From positions 54,044 through 118,043 of the forward strand of contig CASICO010000017.1 in assembly GCA_949373165.1 (NCBI GenBank): a stretch of 64,000 nucleotides of DNA. The letters are read 5' to 3'. This DNA comes from an uncultured Flavobacteriales bacterium (GTDB taxonomy: Bacteria > Bacteroidota > Bacteroidia > Flavobacteriales_D > Sanyastnellaceae). Shown piece by piece: positions 38,806 through 48,841 of the stretch (the stretch's first letter is position 1; the number at the start of each line of letters is the position of its first letter). The notes below the pieces were generated by a model. That model worked only from the letters and a program-made list of their open reading frames with translations. It made no database searches and was not told the origin of the DNA. Made by a program: the position numbers and the translations under genes.

Positions 38806-40308
38806 TCACTCTGAGAGGAGATACAATTCTGTTCTTCGGCTTCGCTGTCGCTCGCCCTTTGGACAATTTAAGCCCGGAGGACAGCGAAGCAGGGGCCGAT
38901 CCGCTCCCCAGCCCTCCACGCGAATCTGTTCCGGTGCAAGGCCCGCAAACTCCAATTGAACCGCAACTTGTCGCGCGCGCTCCTTGGCCAAGATGCGGTT
39001 GGCCTCTGGATCCCCATCTGCGCTAGCATGGCCCATCACAAGAACTTGATCGTTCGCCGATTTGGCAGACGCCCACTCGATCGCCCAAGCCTTGAGGAGA
39101 CGTAAGTCCTTGGACGGAAGCAAAGGGCTTCCTACGGCATGGAAAACTACCCAATCCGCTTTTACTCCAGTGGAATGAAGGGGGGACAATCGAGGCAAAC
39201 CAGAACGGTCAAGTGGCTGGACACGCCAAGTTCCGACCGCCATCGCGGCGAGCATGTTCAATTGCCACGACTCCCCCATGAGCGCAAACCGATGCATAAC
39301 CTCTCCATTGGCGTCCTTCCAAATGGCCAAAGCTTGACCACATCCTGCAACAGGGGCCGCTGTCCAAAGAAAATGGCCGTCACGTCGCAAGGCAGACATC
39401 TTGGCCACCCCAAGGGAGTCCGTGGAGAATTGCGTCAGGACACTGCCGGTTTTCGCATCCTGAATTGTCCATTGGACGCCGCCGATAGGCTCAACTCCGC
39501 ACAACACGGTCAAGGTGTGTCCTTCGAGGAATTCGCCCGCATGAGTCAGGGTGGCTTCATCGAGTGGAACGTCTGCGCACCACCACGCATCCACGCCTCC
39601 CAATCCCTTCAATCTCTCGGCACTCAGCCAACCCCCACGAACCGGGTGGGGAGCCAAGGCCCATTCATCTGCAGTGGTGTTGACAGCATCTAAAAACCAC
39701 AACGCGTTGTGCCCTCCTCTTCTGGGAACGCGCACAATGTCATAACCCCCTTTCCACTTCCCTTTCCTTTCGTATTGAAAGCCGGCCGAATCAAGGCTTG
39801 GCTTGTACCCGCAGAGCACATCACCCTCCCTGCCTGAATGCACATCAAACATGGCGAAAATGGCCTGACCCCCACTGGCTTTGATCGCGGGCACAGGCCA
39901 AGGGTTCGACCAAGAGCCATCTTTCTTCTTGCCACTGAACCAAACCGAATACCTCCCCCCACTTTCCACGCTCAACACGGCCATTTCTGAAGCCGGGTCG
40001 ATGTCCACGTGCAGCAGCCTGCCGAGGGCCTCCCATGCTTTGTGCTGCTCTGGGACCAAGGCTACAGACTTTGGCGGCGAAACCGATTTCGGACCGCCCT
40101 GAATGGCCGCAACAAAGGTGTTTGAGCGGTTTCCAATCAAAAGTTCATCCGTGGGTTGCCGGAGCAAGATCATCTGTTTGCCATCCGAACCCAAGACCAC
40201 ATCGTGCGCAGCAGAACTGGCACCTGGGACCTGTTCCAATATTTCAGTTTGAGCGGAAATACACAAGGGGAGGCACCAAGAGATGACCATCCAAAAGCCC
40301 ATCCGCAT
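38806..40308 (-). CDS. OmpA-family protein with long N-terminal region
   Basis: 500 residues. Signal peptide ([17 protein letters not shown]) from ATG 40308. Residues ~20-390 form a beta-rich region (repeated W-P-x and G-x-x-G-V/A motifs) that I do not recognise with confidence; it may be propeller-like. The C-terminal ~90 residues match the OmpA peptidoglycan-binding domain: [28 protein letters not shown] and [11 protein letters not shown]. Likely an outer-membrane or periplasmic protein tied to the cell wall. Start chosen because the upstream frame has no signal sequence. Confidence 0.8.
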   Translation of the reverse strand: MRMGFWMVISWCLPLCISAQTEILEQVPGASSAAHDVVLGSDGKQMILLRQPTDELLIGNRSNTFVAAIQGGPKSVSPPKSVALVPEQHKAWEALGRLLHVDIDPASEMAVLSVESGGRYSVWFSGKKKDGSWSNPWPVPAIKASGGQAIFAMFDVHSGREGDVLCGYKPSLDSAGFQYERKGKWKGGYDIVRVPRRGGHNALWFLDAVNTTADEWALAPHPVRGGWLSAERLKGLGGVDAWWCADVPLDEATLTHAGEFLEGHTLTVLCGVEPIGGVQWTIQDAKTGSVLTQFSTDSLGVAKMSALRRDGHFLWTAAPVAGCGQALAIWKDANGEVMHRFALMGESWQLNMLAAMAVGTWRVQPLDRSGLPRLSPLHSTGVKADWVVFHAVGSPLLPSKDLRLLKAWAIEWASAKSANDQVLVMGHASADGDPEANRILAKERARQVAVQLEFAGLAPEQIRVEGWGADRPLLRCPPGLNCPKGERQRSRRTELYLLSE

Positions 40309-40340
40309 GGACCGTCCACGTGTGATTTCCCGCTGATGAC

Positions 40341-40952
40341 TCACGGCGCGCTGGATTCTCCGTTTTTGTTTCTCTGTGCTTGAACTTGTCTCCATTGGAG
40401 CTCCGCCTCGCATGCGGCGTCATACCAAGGTTGTCCAAACTTTCTGATCAGCGCATCCTTACAAAAACGAAGGACACTCAAGTCCAACCCAGCGCCACAA
40501 GACAATGCCCCATCACAAATGGGCCATCGGTGGTAATTCACCGCAGTCAAGTCTTTCAGTGCGGTCAATCGAATGGGATACAGATGACAACTGATGGGCT
40601 TTCGCCATGCCAATTTCCCCTCCAAATGTGCCTGCTCAAATGAGCACTTGGCCGTCCCATCCTCGTCGAACGTCGCATAAACGCATTCTTTTCCGTCGAC
40701 AATGGGGGTCACGTGATCGCCATCGCCATCGACCACATAAAGTCCCTCACGCTCAATCACGGCCAAGCTTTCGGGCTTAAGCCTGTCTTTGACCACCTCA
40801 AATGCCTTGGCCACTTCGGCCAGCTCTTCGGGTTCCAAAGGAGCGCCGCTTTCGCCTTCCACACAGCATGCGCCTTTGCACGCTTTGAGGTCGCAGCAGA
40901 ACCGACGGTCGAAAACCTCGGTCGAGAGGAGGGTGTCATCAATTAAAATCAC
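40341..40952 (-). CDS. DUF3109 family cysteine-rich protein
   Basis: About 203 residues. Eleven or so conserved cysteines: FCCDLKACKGACCVEGESG, ECVY, KCSF, ISCHLYPIR, PICDGALSCG, RFCKDALIRKFG. The family is typical of Bacteroidota; the cysteine clusters suggest Fe-S or zinc binding, but no function is established to my knowledge. The family normally starts V/M-I-x-I-D-D, which fits a GTG at 40952; no ATG is available nearby. A -7-like box CGAATTTA (rc TAAATTCG) ends 6 bp upstream, so the transcript would be nearly leaderless. Confidence 0.85.
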   Translation of the reverse strand: MILIDDTLLSTEVFDRRFCCDLKACKGACCVEGESGAPLEPEELAEVAKAFEVVKDRLKPESLAVIEREGLYVVDGDGDHVTPIVDGKECVYATFDEDGTAKCSFEQAHLEGKLAWRKPISCHLYPIRLTALKDLTAVNYHRWPICDGALSCGAGLDLSVLRFCKDALIRKFGQPWYDAACEAELQWRQVQAQRNKNGESSAP

Positions 40953-40957
40953 AGGAA

Positions 40958-40965
40958 CGAATTTA
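40958..40965 (-). promoter_or_regulatory. -7-like box TAAATTCG ahead of the DUF3109 gene
   Basis: On the minus strand TAAATTCG ends 5 nt before the proposed GTG start; a TSS about 3-6 nt downstream would give an almost leaderless mRNA. Confidence 0.4.
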
Positions 40966-40994
40966 CACCGACAGAGGGGCCTTGTGACATCGGA

Positions 40995-42137
40995 TTGCGC
41001 AACATGCTGAGGTATCTTGCACAGGTGACTTCTGCGACGATTAAATCCGCCACGGCCCGTCCCCAGCGGAGCCAAAGCTCTCGATGGTGGGCGACCCAGA
41101 AGGACCGCTGGAGGCGGGTCAAGGTGCTGAATTTCAAGCGACTGACCAACGCTTTGAGGTTGCGTTCGGAATTCAAAATGGCCACGGGTCAACGCCACCA
41201 AAACGCGACAGCCCCTCCCATGCATCGTGCATGGCCCATGAGTTTGAGTGTGGAACCCACGACTTCATGCAATTTGCGTTGCCCCGAATGTCCCAGTGGC
41301 CTGCGGTCTTTTACCCGGCCAACGGGCATGCTCGATCCTAAAAGGCTGTCTTCCTTGCTCGAGGGTCCAAATGGTTTGGGTCGTGACTTGGTCTATTTGA
41401 ACTTGTATTTCCAAGGTGAACCATACCTCCACCCCGGCATGGACGACTTGGTCCAGGTTGGCAAGCGAGCGGGGCTCTATGTGAGCACCTCCACCAATGC
41501 CCATCACATCGACGAAACGCGCGCCGAGAAACTGGTTAAAAGTGGAATTGATCGGCTCATCATCTCCATCGATGGTGCAAACCAAGAAGCATATTCCAGC
41601 TACCGGGTGGGAGGAAAACTTGAGAAAGTCTTGTCGGGCACCCAAGCCGTGATGCAAGCAAAATCCAAATTGGGCGTCCCAACTCCACATGTGGTTTGGC
41701 AGTTTTTGGTGGTGGGAACCAATGAACATCAACTCGACACCATGAAAAGCATGGCTGCGACCTTTGGCGTGGATGAATTCGTAGTCAAGACGGCGCAGTT
41801 AGACGCGCCAAGAGATGGCCATCCGCTGTTGACCAAAGACGCCAAACTCCGCAGGTACGATCGAAGTCCGGAGGGAAGATGGACGCTTCGCAACCCCATG
41901 CTTGACCAATGCTGGCGCATGTGGCAAAGCGCGGTGGTGACATGGGACGGAAAGGTCGTGCCATGCTGCTTCGATAAGGATGCCGATCATGCCATGGGCA
42001 CGGCAAACAATGCCTCTGAATTCCGAAAAATCTGGCGGTCAGATCGCTACGGTGCCTTTCGCACATCAGTCTTCACCGGGCGCTCTCAAATCGACATTTG
42101 TCGAAACTGCACAGAGGGCACCCAAGTATGGGCATGA
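40995..42137 (+). CDS. Radical SAM/SPASM domain protein
   Basis: 380 residues. Radical SAM cluster CNLRCPEC (C92, C96, C99) in SVEPTTSCNLRCPECPSG, then the barrel with GEPYLHPGMDDL and SGIDRLIISIDGA. The C-terminal SPASM half has VVPCCFDKD and ICRNC, typical auxiliary-cluster cysteines. Family members use SAM for diverse radical modifications, often of peptides or lipids; the substrate here is unknown. The ~75-residue basic N-terminus precedes the core. Its stop overlaps the start of the YbhN-like gene (ATGA), so the two are translationally coupled. Confidence 0.88.
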   Translation: MRNMLRYLAQVTSATIKSATARPQRSQSSRWWATQKDRWRRVKVLNFKRLTNALRLRSEFKMATGQRHQNATAPPMHRAWPMSLSVEPTTSCNLRCPECPSGLRSFTRPTGMLDPKRLSSLLEGPNGLGRDLVYLNLYFQGEPYLHPGMDDLVQVGKRAGLYVSTSTNAHHIDETRAEKLVKSGIDRLIISIDGANQEAYSSYRVGGKLEKVLSGTQAVMQAKSKLGVPTPHVVWQFLVVGTNEHQLDTMKSMAATFGVDEFVVKTAQLDAPRDGHPLLTKDAKLRRYDRSPEGRWTLRNPMLDQCWRMWQSAVVTWDGKVVPCCFDKDADHAMGTANNASEFRKIWRSDRYGAFRTSVFTGRSQIDICRNCTEGTQVWA

Positions 42138-43192
42138 GCCAACAAAAAAAACCAGCCTTGGGCCCCCTCCGCACCCTTCTCCCCTTGGTGTTGGGCCTTT
42201 CGGTGGTGGCCTGGATTCTCCAGGGTGCAGTCACAAAAAATGGGGGCTGGGACGGCTTAGAAGGCGCGATGGCCCTTCCAGACTGGCCCGTCGCCTTGGC
42301 TGGGCTCATGACCTTGGTTCTCCTGCGGGACATCGGCTATGTCTGTCGCCTCAAGTGGCTTTCCGCAGGCCGTCTCTCCTGGAAGCAGGCTGTGGAAACC
42401 ACAGTGCTTTGGGAATTCGCATCGGCCATCACCCCTGGAATTGTGGGTGGCGGTGCCGTTGCGATTTGGGGGCTTCATCGACAAGGAATGTCGGCAGGTC
42501 GAAGCACTGCACTGGTGTTCTCCACCGCACTGCTCGACGAAATGTTTTACGTGTTGGCCGTACCGCCGCTCATCCTGCTGCTGGGCAATGCCGTTCGTCC
42601 AGATGGACTAGATCACGCCTTCGGTTGGGGTGCGTTTTGGGCCGGTTGGGCATTGATGCTTCTGCTGGCTGTTGTGATCGGCTTTGGGCTGTTCCTTGCG
42701 CCCCGATCCACACACCGAATCATTCGAAGCACAGGAGCGTGGCGGCCACTTCGACGGTGGAAGCGAAACATCATCCGCTTTGCAGAAGATTTGAGAGAAA
42801 GTGCCGAACACATGAAGACCCTGTCTTTGGGACGTTGGGCCGCATCCTTCGCTGCCACCATGGTCAGTTGGACTTCGCGATTTTTGTGCCTTGTCGCTGT
42901 AATGGGCATGGTCGTGGCCCCGCTGGAAATGCTGGACACCTTCCTCATTGTCGCCCGACAGCTGGTCATGTGGGTGTTTCTGTTGATCAGCCCTACTCCC
43001 GGTTCAAGTGGTGTCGCAGAATGGTTGCTGAACGTGTTTTTTGGGGAGTGGTTTGAGCGCGCTCCGTCACCCATCTCGGCCGCAATCACCATGTTGATTT
43101 GGCGGATGGCCACGCATTTTATCTACCTCCTGATTGGCGTGTTGGTGATTCCCGGTTGGTTGCGCCGTTCCCACCGCAGAAATCCAATCTAG
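42134..43192 (+). CDS. YbhN/lysylphosphatidylglycerol-synthase-TM-like membrane protein, second copy
   Basis: 352 residues, about 8 membrane helices. Family motifs: ITPGIVGGGAVAIWGLHRQG and LLISPTPGSSGVAEWLL. Distant paralogue of the protein at 37408-38418. It overlaps the radical SAM gene by 4 bp (ATGA at 42134-42137), and metB begins 18 bp after its stop. Known relatives include lipid-flipping transmembrane domains; here coupling to a radical SAM/SPASM enzyme hints at export or processing of a modified lipid or peptide. An ATG six bases upstream (42128) is also in frame. Confidence 0.85.
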   Translation: MSQQKKPALGPLRTLLPLVLGLSVVAWILQGAVTKNGGWDGLEGAMALPDWPVALAGLMTLVLLRDIGYVCRLKWLSAGRLSWKQAVETTVLWEFASAITPGIVGGGAVAIWGLHRQGMSAGRSTALVFSTALLDEMFYVLAVPPLILLLGNAVRPDGLDHAFGWGAFWAGWALMLLLAVVIGFGLFLAPRSTHRIIRSTGAWRPLRRWKRNIIRFAEDLRESAEHMKTLSLGRWAASFAATMVSWTSRFLCLVAVMGMVVAPLEMLDTFLIVARQLVMWVFLLISPTPGSSGVAEWLLNVFFGEWFERAPSPISAAITMLIWRMATHFIYLLIGVLVIPGWLRRSHRRNPI

Positions 43193-43210
43193 AGTTCCGA
43201 CCTTTGGACC

Positions 43211-44374
43211 ATGTCCAAGGAAAGCAAGACTACAGGATTCAGCACTCTGGCCGTTCACGCAGGTGTTGAGCCCGATCCATCTACAGGGGCCATCATGACC
43301 CCGATCTACATGACCTCCACCTACGTTCAGGAGGGAATCGGCAAACACAAAGGCTATGAATACAGCCGCTCCTCCAACCCGACAAGAGACGCCCTAGAAG
43401 CGGCCCTCGCTGCCTTAGAGGGGGGGCAACATGGACTGGCCTTCTCGAGCGGACTGGCTGCTGTGGATGCGGTTTTGATGACACTCAAGCCTGGCGACGA
43501 AGTGATTGCCGGTGATGATTTGTATGGGGGCACTCGCCGTTTGTTCACGACCCATTACGAGCCCTTGGGCATCCGCTTTCACTTTGTCGACACGCAAAAC
43601 GCCGACAATGTGACAGCCGTTCTGAACGACCGCACCCGCTTGGTCTGGGTCGAAACGCCAACCAACCCTCTGCTCAGGGTAACCGACATCTCAGCAGTGG
43701 CCCGCGCATTGCAAGGTCACCCTGCACGATTGGCCGTGGACAACACCTTCGCGACACCTGCCCTCCAAAACCCACTGAAAGAGGGCGCGGACATCGTCAT
43801 GCACAGTGCCACCAAATACCTCGGTGGTCACTCCGACGTGGTCATGGGTGCTTTGATGACAAAGGACGCTCAAGTCGACGCCGAACTCCGCACCCTTCAA
43901 AACAACGTGGGCGCTGTAGCCGGCCCCATGGACTGCTTCTTGGTTCTTCGCGGAATCAAGACCCTCGGTATCCGTGTCCGACAGCACTGCATCAATGGCC
44001 GCGCCATTGCAGAATGGCTCGCTGCTCACCCGAAAGTCGACAAGGTTTATTGGCCTGGTTTTGCAGACTTCCCGAACCATGAAGTGGCCGCCCGTCAGAT
44101 GAATGACTACGGCGGAATGATCAGTTTTACCCTTCAAGACAATAGCCTTTCGGCTTCCAAAAAAGTGTGCGAATCGACTCAGTTTTTTGCGCTCGCTGAG
44201 TCTCTCGGTGGGGTCGAAAGCTTGATTGAACACCCAGCTTTGATGACACACGCCTCTGTTCCGGCTGAGCAACGCGCTCAATTGGGCATCACCGATAGCC
44301 TGATTCGCCTCAGCTGTGGAATTGAGGACCCGGAAGACCTGATTTCCGACCTAGCTCAGGCCATCGACGCATGA
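43211..44374 (+). CDS. metB: Cystathionine gamma-synthase/-lyase-type PLP enzyme
   Basis: 387 residues. PLP-binding Lys in MHSATKYLGGHSDVV and the family blocks GFSTLAVHAG, YEYSRSSNPTRDALE, FSSGLAAVDAVL, and VETPTNPLL. Acts in trans-sulfuration (O-acylhomoserine + Cys to cystathionine, or cystathionine cleavage); the two reactions cannot be told apart here. It is coupled to kmo by a 4-bp overlap and follows the YbhN-like gene after 18 bp. Confidence 0.92.
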   Translation: MSKESKTTGFSTLAVHAGVEPDPSTGAIMTPIYMTSTYVQEGIGKHKGYEYSRSSNPTRDALEAALAALEGGQHGLAFSSGLAAVDAVLMTLKPGDEVIAGDDLYGGTRRLFTTHYEPLGIRFHFVDTQNADNVTAVLNDRTRLVWVETPTNPLLRVTDISAVARALQGHPARLAVDNTFATPALQNPLKEGADIVMHSATKYLGGHSDVVMGALMTKDAQVDAELRTLQNNVGAVAGPMDCFLVLRGIKTLGIRVRQHCINGRAIAEWLAAHPKVDKVYWPGFADFPNHEVAARQMNDYGGMISFTLQDNSLSASKKVCESTQFFALAESLGGVESLIEHPALMTHASVPAEQRAQLGITDSLIRLSCGIEDPEDLISDLAQAIDA

Positions 44375-45774
44375 GCGAAGAGCGCGGCATGGCCGTCGTC
44401 GGCGCCGGTTTGGTCGGCAGCCTGATGGCCCTTCTTCTGGCCAATCGTGGCCACAAAGTCGACGTGTATGAACGCCGCTCCGACCCGCGAAAAGTGGGAG
44501 ACGCAGCGGGAAGGTCCATCAACCTTGCCTTGAGTGAACGCGGTTGGCGGGCATTGGAGGTGGCTGGAGCCGTTGACGCAGTTCGGTCCATTGCCATGCC
44601 GGTCAAAGCCCGCTGCATGCACGCTTTGGATGGGAAGTTGACCTACCAGCCATATGGCCTCGCCGGAAAAGGGCGCTTTGGACATGACCAGAGCATTTAT
44701 TCAGTAGCCCGTGGTCCATTGAATCGGATTCTGATGGAAGCGGCGGAAGCCACAGGCCGGGTCAATGTCCACTTCGAGCATCCACTCTCTGACTTCCGAT
44801 CCCATCCAGAGGGTCTAGACCTGTCCTTTGCTACGGGTCACACCGTGCGCCACCAACGTTTGTTTGGCACCGACGGCGCATTTAGTGCGGTTCGCCAAAG
44901 GATGATGAAAAAGGACCGATTCGATTTTAGTCAGTCTTATCTCGATCACGGATACAAGGAGGTGGCCATGCCGCCAACAGCCAGTGGAGACTTTGCCATC
45001 GACCCAGAAGCGTTGCACATTTGGCCCCGAGGTCATTTTATGCTGATGGCCTTGCCCAATCCGGACAAAACCTTCACTTGCACCCTTTTTGCCCCGTATG
45101 AAGGGGCACAGGGGTTCTCCGAAATTCCGGATGCCGCGGCAGCGCGCAGCTATTTCGAAATGCATTTCCCCGACGTTCTGGACTTGGTGCCCGACTTTGA
45201 TCGCGACTGGACAGAAAACCCCACGAGCTCTCTGGTGATGACGCGATGCGCGCCCTGGCATCAAGGAGACCGTGTTGTTTTGATGGGCGATGCCGCACAC
45301 GCCATTGTCCCCTTCTATGGCCAAGGCATGAACAGTGGATTTGAAGACGCGAGGGTCATGGCGGACTTGCTCGACGCGCACAACGGCAGCCCGCAAAAAG
45401 AATCTTGGCCGGCTCTCCTCTCCGATTTCACTCGTCTGAGAAAAGAAAATGGCGATGCCATCGGGGATTTGGCCCTTCGCAATTTTGTTGAAATGCGCGA
45501 CCGTACTGGCGACCCTCGGTTCTTGTTACAAAAACGCATTGAGCGGCGATTGACTGACCGTCACCCCAGCATTTGGAAGCCACTTTACTCCATGGTCACA
45601 TTCAGCCACCTTCCGTACAGTGACGCTTTGGCCTTCGGCCGAATCCAAGATGGCATCATGTCTGAAGTGATGGACCGTGACGACATCGCAGAAGCTTGGG
45701 ACAGTGAGGCGGTTGAGCACCACGCCCTTCAATTGGCGGCGGAAAGGCTGCCGACCTATGCGCAACCTTCATGA
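44371..45774 (+). CDS. kmo: Kynurenine 3-monooxygenase
   Basis: 467 residues, typical length. FAD-binding GAGLVGSLMALLLANRGHKVDVYERR, then the kynurenine-monooxygenase signature RSINLALSERG, and the second FAD motif GDAAHAIVPFYGQGMNSGFED. C-terminal helices around KRIERRLTDRHPSIWKPLYSMVTF are typical of bacterial KMO. Hydroxylates L-kynurenine, part of tryptophan degradation leading to quinolinate/NAD. It overlaps metB by 4 bp (ATGA, 44371-44374) and mce by 4 bp at the 3' end. No other kynurenine-pathway gene is visible in the window. Confidence 0.92.
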   Translation: MSEERGMAVVGAGLVGSLMALLLANRGHKVDVYERRSDPRKVGDAAGRSINLALSERGWRALEVAGAVDAVRSIAMPVKARCMHALDGKLTYQPYGLAGKGRFGHDQSIYSVARGPLNRILMEAAEATGRVNVHFEHPLSDFRSHPEGLDLSFATGHTVRHQRLFGTDGAFSAVRQRMMKKDRFDFSQSYLDHGYKEVAMPPTASGDFAIDPEALHIWPRGHFMLMALPNPDKTFTCTLFAPYEGAQGFSEIPDAAAARSYFEMHFPDVLDLVPDFDRDWTENPTSSLVMTRCAPWHQGDRVVLMGDAAHAIVPFYGQGMNSGFEDARVMADLLDAHNGSPQKESWPALLSDFTRLRKENGDAIGDLALRNFVEMRDRTGDPRFLLQKRIERRLTDRHPSIWKPLYSMVTFSHLPYSDALAFGRIQDGIMSEVMDRDDIAEAWDSEAVEHHALQLAAERLPTYAQPS

Positions 45775-46166
45775 AGAAACTGGAGCACATCGGCATTGCC
45801 GTTGAAGACCTTGACGCCGCAGAGCGCATTTTTGGAGATGTGCTGGGGACCCCTTCTTACAAACGAGAAGAAGTCGCAGGCGAATCTGTGCTGACTTGCT
45901 TCTTCCAATCTGGGGAAAGCAAAATTGAGTTACTCGTTCCAACTTCACCCGACAGCGCCATCGCCAAACACCTTGAGCGCCGGGGTCCAGGTTTGCACCA
46001 TGTCGCCTTCTATGTGGAGGATCTACCAGCAGAATTGAACCGGCTCCAAGATTTAGGGTATCGGGTCGTGACCGGACCCAAACCTGGTGCTGATGGCAAG
46101 ACCATTGCCTTCCTTCACCCCAGTGATACAGGCAAGGTATTGGTGGAGCTCTGTACCAACTCCTGA
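45771..46166 (+). CDS. mce: Methylmalonyl-CoA epimerase
   Basis: 131 residues, one vicinal-oxygen-chelate (glyoxalase-like) protein with two beta-alpha-beta modules. HIGIAVEDLDAAERIF start and GPGLHHVAFYVEDL supply two of the metal His/Glu ligands, with Q/E in FFQSGESKIEL and the final VLVEL. Interconverts (S)- and (R)-methylmalonyl-CoA. It fits with the cobalamin adenosyltransferase at 57.8 kb, which would serve methylmalonyl-CoA mutase. Overlaps kmo by 4 bp. Confidence 0.93.
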   Translation: MKKLEHIGIAVEDLDAAERIFGDVLGTPSYKREEVAGESVLTCFFQSGESKIELLVPTSPDSAIAKHLERRGPGLHHVAFYVEDLPAELNRLQDLGYRVVTGPKPGADGKTIAFLHPSDTGKVLVELCTNS

Positions 46167-46450
46167 CGGCTTTCTTTCCAAGTTCACTTTTGGTGAACCC
46201 GCGCAACGTTACCCGGTCAACGGGGGGCATCCGAAGCCGCAAAAAAAACCAACCAAATGAAAAGCGCCCCGAACGTTTTCAGGGCGCTTCACTTAACCAA
46301 ATTGCTTGCCTGCCACGCTTGCCTCGTGGCATCAGCGGCTTATGCTAGCCGCTTTACAAACGTACTTCAGGGGCTTTGCTTGCCGTGTAGGATGTGGCAT
46401 CAAACGGCACGTAGGCACTCCCCTACAATCCGACAGATGCCACAGAAACA
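46167..46450. other. Structured 284-bp intergenic region between convergent mce and gdhA
   Basis: No convincing ORF. Several inverted repeats: CGGCTT/AAGCCG (46167-46172, 46234-46239) enclosing GTTCAC/GTGAAC (46182-46198) and CCCG/CGGG (46212-46224); AAGCGCCC/GGGCGCTT (46262-46289); TGCCACG/CGTGGCA around 46310-46330; AGCGGCT/AGCCGCT (46334-46353); and TGTGGCATC/GATGCCACA (46393-46444) enclosing GTAGG/CCTAC (46411-46426). Part may be gdhA's 3' UTR and terminator; a small RNA is possible. Confidence 0.5.
46262..46289 (-). terminator. Probable terminator for gdhA
   Basis: On the minus strand AAGCGCCC ... GGGCGCTT is followed by TTCATTTGGTTGGTTTTTTTT, a U-rich tail. It lies ~160 bp past the gdhA stop. 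Confidence 0.6.
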
Positions 46451-47860
<1,410 letters not shown>

Positions 47861-47917
47861 CTAGACAGCATGAATGTTTTCAGGCTTTCATGGTTGCCAA
47901 GTCCATTGACCTCTGTT

Positions 47918-48694
47918 TCAGAGAGAACGGGTTCGGCCGCCGTCTACCGGTAGATTAATTCCACTGATATATGCCGCTGCAGGACTGCACAAAAAAGCAA
48001 TCGCAGCGCCAATTTCATGGGCCTCACCCAATCGTTTCAACGGAACGGCGTTCGCCATGCTGGCCAACACCTCTTCTGGCGTGCTCCCTGTTTTGGCGGC
48101 CTTGGCTTCTGCGATTTGATCCAGACGGGCTGTGCGGGTTGCGCCGGGAAGAACATTGTTGACGGTGATGTTGTCCGGTCCAAGCTCATTTGCCAATGTC
48201 TTGGCCCAATTTGCCACTGCACCCCGAACGGTATTGGACACCCCCAACCCATCCAAAGGCTGCTTCACTGATGTCGAGATGACGTTCACAATGCGCCCCC
48301 CGCCTTCGGCGCGCATGCTCGGCAAAACCGCCTGAACCAGTTTCTGATTGCACAGGAGATGCTGGGTAAATGCTGCGAGGTATGCCTTTACATCTGCGCC
48401 ATGTGCTGGCCCGCCAGGAGGTCCCCCGGTGTTGTTGATCAAGATGTGAACCGGTCCGCGTTCCACGGCAGCAAGCGCTGCAGCAGAAACGCCCTCGGGC
48501 TGCGTAAAATCGGCCACCAAATGCCCATGGCCTTCGCCTGGTAAGGACTGAACTGCGTCCAATAATCGGCCTTCATTGCGGGCCAAAAGCGTACACTTGG
48601 CTCCAAGACTGGCAAGCTCGCGGGCAGCCGCGAGGCCAATGCCTTGTGATGCCCCACACACCAAAGCGTGCTTTCCATGGAGATCCATCTGCAT
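47918..48694 (-). CDS. Short-chain dehydrogenase/reductase lacking the YxxxK catalytic pair
   Basis: 258 residues. NAD(P)-binding GASQGIG (14-20), NNTGGPPGG, the serine position S140 in NVISTSVKQP, and the C-terminal PVDGGRTRSL are classical SDR. At the expected catalytic positions, Y is replaced by S153 and K by R157 (GVSNTVRGA). This matches an atypical SDR subgroup; whether it is an active reductase is unclear. Start ATG 48694, with another in-frame ATG at 48688. It is divergent from a cytochrome gene and followed, on its strand, by gdhA. Confidence 0.75.
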   Translation of the reverse strand: MQMDLHGKHALVCGASQGIGLAAARELASLGAKCTLLARNEGRLLDAVQSLPGEGHGHLVADFTQPEGVSAAALAAVERGPVHILINNTGGPPGGPAHGADVKAYLAAFTQHLLCNQKLVQAVLPSMRAEGGGRIVNVISTSVKQPLDGLGVSNTVRGAVANWAKTLANELGPDNITVNNVLPGATRTARLDQIAEAKAAKTGSTPEEVLASMANAVPLKRLGEAHEIGAAIAFLCSPAAAYISGINLPVDGGRTRSL

Positions 48695-48712
48695 GGGCGC
48701 AATGTACCCCCG

Positions 48713-48720
48713 TATCTTCG
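48713..48720 (+). promoter_or_regulatory. -7-like box TATCTTCG ahead of a small ORF and cytochrome c gene
   Basis: TATCTTCG, 4 bp before ATG 48725; same spacing as other near-leaderless cases in this window. Confidence 0.35.
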
Positions 48721-48724
48721 CCGC

Positions 48725-48841
48725 ATGCTGACTGGCATTCAACATCTGCATGGATCACTCCGCTGGGTCGTTCTCGTGCTCATTCTCTCGGGCATTCCTT
48801 GGCCTTTCTGCCAAGGATTCAAAGCTTTCGGTTGGTGGTGA
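48725..48841 (+). CDS. Possible small peptide (38 aa) coupled to a cytochrome c gene
   Basis: ATG 48725 just downstream of a TATCTTCG box opens a 38-codon frame with a hydrophobic core (VVLVLILSGIPWPFC). Its TGA (48839-48841) overlaps GTG 48838, the best start for the cytochrome c lipoprotein, in a 4-bp GTGA arrangement. No homology is known to me; it could be a leader peptide or simply chance. Confidence 0.25.
   Translation: MLTGIQHLHGSLRWVVLVLILSGIPWPFCQGFKAFGWW

Noticed and set aside
46167..46239. A 73-nt three-stem structure that resembles a tRNA in size
   Set aside because: There is no T-loop (GGTTCRA) or D-arm signature and the stem positions do not match a cloverleaf.
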